Part shown: positions 59,301 through 64,000 of the stretch, piece by piece
Numbering within the stretch: position 1 is the stretch's first letter
Layout: every line of letters begins with the position of its first letter
Source of the DNA: Rhea pennata
Lineage: Eukaryota > Chordata > Aves > Rheiformes > Rheidae
DNA length: 64,000 nt
Assembly: GCF_028389875.1 (NCBI RefSeq)
Contig: NC_084673.1
Coordinates: 16,715,501-16,779,500, forward strand
Direction: 5' to 3'
The notes under the pieces: generated by a model
The model's input: only the letters and a program-made list of their open reading frames with translations
Database searches by the model: none
What the model was told of the DNA's origin: nothing
Program-made: the position numbers and the translations under genes

Positions 59301-62300
59301 AGCTGTAAGATATTTCTTGTATGGACCAGTCGAAGGTTCCTTGAACCATCCTGTAGTCCTCTGCTGCCTGCAAGATCAGGCCTTTCTCAGGAGGAGTGTG
59401 TAGTCCTGTGGATGTGACACTGCTGCAGGACATTACAGATGGATGGTGACAGACTGGGGCTACGCGGGCCCTGTTGCTGCCATGCTGCACATAGGGGAAT
59501 GCTTATACTAAGACTTCTCTTACGTTTGGTGTGGAGTTTCAGAACAATAGTGGAGCATCTAAAGGGATAGTGTTGAGAAGTCCAGCTGCTTTACAGGTGA
59601 GAGGATTATTCACCCAGTCCATGTTTTAGGCATGTAATTTTTTTGTCCTCTGAATCACCTTCTGGTGCAGTTGGAAATACCCACCTCTCTCTGCTGAAGG
59701 TGGGGGGAATATAGGCTTCTATCTGCAGATGCTGCTTTGAAATCAGATACCTAGGCAGGCTGTGTATGTACCCCTTTCATGTACACAAAGGCAGTAGGAA
59801 AAATAAAAATGGCACCTTCTATTCCTTGGAGCTCTGACATCTGTCTCCTATTCTCTGATTTTCCTACAATGCCATTTCCTCATCTATTTTACTGGGTGCG
59901 TAGGAGCCTTTATTGCTTCCAGTATTTAGATAGAATGAAAACTCTTGCTTAAATGAGTAGCTCCTGAAATTGTTTCCTTTCTGGGAATCATTAATATGCC
60001 ATATGGATTCAGTTCATGTATCTGAGCTAACATTGCATCCAGAATTGCAAGTCTGTTTATTTTGAACCTTTAACCCTTTATTGGACAGAGGAGGAGGATT
60101 TCTTTTTTTCTTTCGGTGACTGAGGTTTCAATATGAGTCTTTGTTGCAGTTCGTTCAAGATGTCACACTTGAGTGTCTTGTCCTCCCAGGATGATATATA
60201 TCTTCATCGCTTACCCAGAACCTTAGGACATTTTGCAAAGTTGTTCTCAATTCAGACATGAGGAAAATTGCTCAGGAACAGGGCTCTCCCTAGCACTCAG
60301 AGATCAGTGGGAAGTTCAGCAGGAGCTGACCAGTCAGGCTTGGGAGGGTCAGGAAAGGTGAGATAAAAATGTGAAGTCAAATAAGGGCAAGAGATTGCAA
60401 CTGATAGACATTTCAAGGCAAGCTACTGTGACTGGTTTTAGGTGCTCTTTTGGTCTACTAAAAATGCAGAATTAAATGTATTTGCCTTAACGACCTTCCT
60501 TAAGCCTTTCTGATGTTTAGTGCTATGAACATGGAAAGAGGAGATTGCAAATGGTCAACTATTCTGGCTCAAATGACAACTTGTAATTCATTAAGAAACG
60601 GTAATTTAGTTGCTTGTGATTGTCTTTCTCCTCTCGTAGTATCTGAGCAAGAAAAGTATTCTGAATCATAAAGGAAATAATTCTTCCTGACTTACGCCAC
60701 CAAAAATATCCTGAGGGAAGATTAATTCTAAGAAATGAAAGTGTCTATTAACATAAAAGACAGTTAGCTATAGTGAGCATTAAACTTAAATGTATCTATT
60801 CTCTCCATGTGGCACCACAATTTTAAGTGCAGAGGCCTGAGTGCTGCAGTAATCTGAATGAGAAATAGTGGAAGCTTTATAGCTCAGCTAGGCACTGAAA
60901 TGGTAGCAGTTTGGAAAGCCTGACAGATGAGACAGGGTTGAGGAAAATAGGTGAATTGAAGCTGTAGTTAGAAAACCAACGCAGCCCGAACATACTCATC
61001 TCTCCTATGGTTTAGTAATGATACTTCTGTTGATTTACTTGCCTCACCGTATCTCAGAAGATGAGATCAGTAATAGTGGCTGAGGGTTTCCTTTTGAACC
61101 TACATGCTCTCACTCAAAAAGTGGATTAAAACTGGATTTTAATGTAGTAGCTCTCATTTTGTCTAGCACTGAAAAGCATATTGCTAGCAGGATAGATAGC
61201 TTGCCTGGTGTGTGTCTGTGTGTCCTCAGGCATTAATGTGCTGCATAGATGCCTCTATTTTTAGGACAGTTTTGCTCAAATTGCATCTAGCAGGCCTGTT
61301 GTGGCTCAGACTATCCCTGCATTCTGTGAGCTGTCCCCAGCCATCCCCTTTCCCAGGGACAGTGTGAGATTGAATGTGTTGTGCTGGTACCAGCCCGCTC
61401 CTGTGTGACAGGAGGACAGTGCTGTGCATTTGCAATAGTCATTCTGCATGCTGGCAGGAAGCCGTAGAGTTTGTGCCTGCCTGCGCTACTTCACCTCTCA
61501 GCAATCAGCCAGACACCTCCCTCAGCTGAAGAAGCTACTGTGCTGCACTTGCAGAGGAAAGCCGATGTGCCCAGAAGGTGTCAGGGCTGTGTGTGTGTAT
61601 AGTCATGGCATGGAAGGAAGAGGTGTTGCTGTGGTTTCTGGCTCTGCTTAGGCTGAAACAGGAGAACTGGCCCAGCTAACCAGAGAGAGAGAGTATTTGT
61701 TTCTGTGCTGCAAGGTGGAGAGCAGTCTTGTGAGGGAGATTTGCATACTTAACTCTATCCCCTCCCTTTATGTTGCTCAGGCACGCTGTGCTCACACTGA
61801 GTGAAGTGTCCAGCATCAAGTATGAGGGATTATTGCCCAGTACTGTCAGTGGTGTTAACAGAAACTGGAAAAGCAACATAAATACTTCAGATATGCCGAT
61901 ACAGTAAGGCAACTCTAGTCTAGATGATGCCAAAAGAAGTGGTGACTTCCACGGTTACCCTGTCTCCATTTTGAAGGCAGGGAGGAAGAGGTCAACGTGT
62001 TTTAAGTTTGTCCTGAAAAGGATGCTGCAGGGAGGCAAGGACAAGAAAGCATCTGTTCTAGGAAGTCAAGGCCTGGTGGAACAGCCTGCTGCAGCTGTTT
62101 AGCAGGTGGCTGTTAGAGGAAGCTGAGAGGTGGGACTGGTCCTGACCTGATGAAATGTATCTCTCCTTCAGCAGTAAATCTGTAGAGGCAAATGTGGCAG
62201 TGACAGCTTCCTTCTCTGGCTCCTACAAAATCTTCAGCCAGCTGGTTGCCTCAGTTATCAGTCCTGGACCATTGAGATGCCTGTTTTTTTCCTTTAAGTG

Positions 62301-63840
62301 TCCTTTGTCTTCATAAACTATATATGTGAGACTAGCCCTGCAAGGGTTATCTTGGAAGATAACTATTTCTAACATCATGTTTAGAGAGGAATAGACTTTT
62401 ATTCTCTCTATATGTTCTCTATTCTTAGCTCCAGCCCTTGCTTATATATTTCTGTTGTGATACTGAATAAGAGCACCTACTCAGTTAAAGCTCAGATCAT
62501 TTGGAAATTGAACTCCAACTGGTAAGAAAGAAACCAGATGATGCTGCAGAACAGGTAGCAGTGTGCCTGCTGGAAGCATTCACCGCAGCTGGCAGAGCTC
62601 AGGAAGGGAGATTGCTTGGCTTGAAAATGGTCACTATAATGTTGAAGCACAGAAATATGTGGTAGAAATCTGTCTAGACCTGTCCAGAGCTATTTGCTTC
62701 TTATTCTCTCCAATGGAGGATAAAACAGTTAAATAGAAGAGTCACTGCTTTCAGATAGCTTGGAAACTTAAGCAAATGAAAGTTTCCCTTAAATTGTGAT
62801 GGGATGGCTAAAGTGCTAGGAGATCGCTTAGTAGGGCTGAGATGCATCTGATGGAAATTAGTCAGTAGACTGGTGACTGTATTGCACTTGTTTCTAAGTG
62901 TGTCTCTTTCTGAAGGGAAAACTTTAACCTGACAGAGCTTCAGTTCAGTAAAAAGAGTGCTACTCTTCCGCAAGCTCACAGGAAACACCGTATCTCATTC
63001 AAAGCCAACCAGAAAGGGCTGGATTAGTGCACTGTTACAAGCCTTTACGATAGACAGGCAAAACAGATTCCAAAGGAGCTGACTGTTTTGGAAGAGAAGG
63101 AACTGGCTGGATAGCTTTATGCCTTGTTAAGGTATGGATTAGTCTACTGCATGTCATATTTTAACTCTAGTTGTCCTTCAAGCCTGCACCTAAACTCTTG
63201 GCAGCAAGAGATCTTTTAAGCCATTTAATTTCATCTGCTTGAAGTCTCTTGTTGAATGACCAGTGATAAAATCCCTTGCATTAAATTAAATGGGGACACT
63301 AGCAGCACAACACCAAATAGACAAGTGTTGCATGATGTAGCACTCAGCACGATGTTACTCATGGTTTGTGAGGAGGATTTCCACAAAGTAAATAGCAAAT
63401 ATGGAAAGCTTCCCTATTCAAAGGTCTCTGCCAGTGATGTATGATGACCTTTGTCAGCTCTGCACCACCTTTTAAAAGACTCAATACCAATTTTAAAACC
63501 CTGCATACTTATCTACACTGGCTTAGAAATCAGATGCAGATCTGCACACAGCACAGTTGAACAAAAGCAGTTGGGGGGAGACTTCTTGTCAAAGAAAAAG
63601 CTGATTGTGATAAGCTCTTGCTTTAGTGCTTGACTGCAGAATAAATAGAAAGGTTGAGAGGAAGAGGAGATACACTGTATTTTCCCATTTGCCTTTGTTC
63701 CTTTATGCTCACTAGAGGCAGAACTGTATGCCTCATTCACCCTTCAGTGTGATGAGGCACAAGCAGGTAAGTTCTGACTCCTAGGAATTTGGTAATGTGC
63801 CTGCTGGAGGAAAACACCACTATACTGCTGTAGTGCTGAA
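53363..63840. other. Gene-poor intergenic region
   Basis: About 10.5 kb in which I see no exon series, RNA gene, CpG island or clear mobile element. The longest frame (58632-59042 minus, 136 codons) has no domain, no CpG promoter and no splice context. Distal regulatory elements cannot be excluded by eye. Confidence 0.6.
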
Positions 63841-63842
63841 AG

Positions 63843-63911
63843 TAAAAAAAAAAAAAAAAGAAAAAAGAAAAGAAAAAACAAACAGACCCCCCCCCAAAAA
63901 AAACACTCCCC
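63843..63911. repeat. A-rich/C-rich simple sequence
   Basis: Poly-A, AAAAG units, a run of nine C and another A run in sequence. Simple low-complexity DNA near the window end. Confidence 0.85.
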
Positions 63912-64000
63912 CTTGCTCTGCCGGACTGGTGCTACTCATCCTGTTTCCTAGTTATGCAGTTAGAAAGAGCTTGTACTGGACTGCAGTCCCTGAGCCTGGC

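Overview
This is nuclear DNA from a vertebrate, most likely a bird. Evidence: multi-exon genes with GT-AG introns, CpG-island promoters, compact intergenic spacing, and a CR1-type LINE 3' end (about 37641-37835), which is typical of birds and other sauropsids. Three adjacent protein-coding genes can be read base by base: CUL4B (minus), MCTS1 (plus) and C1GALT1C1/COSMC (minus). The same order and orientation occur at human Xq24, so this is a conserved vertebrate block. The species cannot be fixed from the sequence alone.

Layout. 1-4009: AT-rich intergenic DNA with no supported gene. 4010-7549: probable long 3' UTR of CUL4B. 7550-29483: CUL4B coding region in 20 exons, whose phases join into one uninterrupted 884-residue frame. 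29480-30700: its CpG-island promoter and 5' region. 30700-35270: intergenic. 35270-35760: CpG island and first exon of MCTS1. 35605-41996: MCTS1, 6 coding exons, 181 residues, poly(A) signal at 42117. 42150-45425: intergenic between the convergent ends of MCTS1 and C1GALT1C1. 45831-46787: C1GALT1C1, intact single coding exon of 318 codons, with a likely 5' non-coding exon in the CpG island at 46800-47990. 47543-47873: a GC-rich 58-bp minisatellite just upstream of that promoter. 48000-64000: no recognisable gene, only simple repeats, hairpins and a short duplicated piece resembling the MCTS1 3' UTR.

Function. The genes act in separate pathways: CUL4B is the scaffold of a ubiquitin ligase, MCTS1 works with DENR on the 40S ribosome, and C1GALT1C1 is the ER chaperone for core-1 O-glycan synthase. 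Nothing suggests co-regulation beyond conserved neighbourhood.

The most notable observations concern splicing. CUL4B has an intron with a perfect U12 (minor spliceosome) AT-type donor whose only in-frame acceptor ends in AT rather than AC, and separately a 98-nt intron with a GC donor. MCTS1 has a GTATCCTT-type U12 intron. I found no mobile system, CRISPR array or novel gene cluster.
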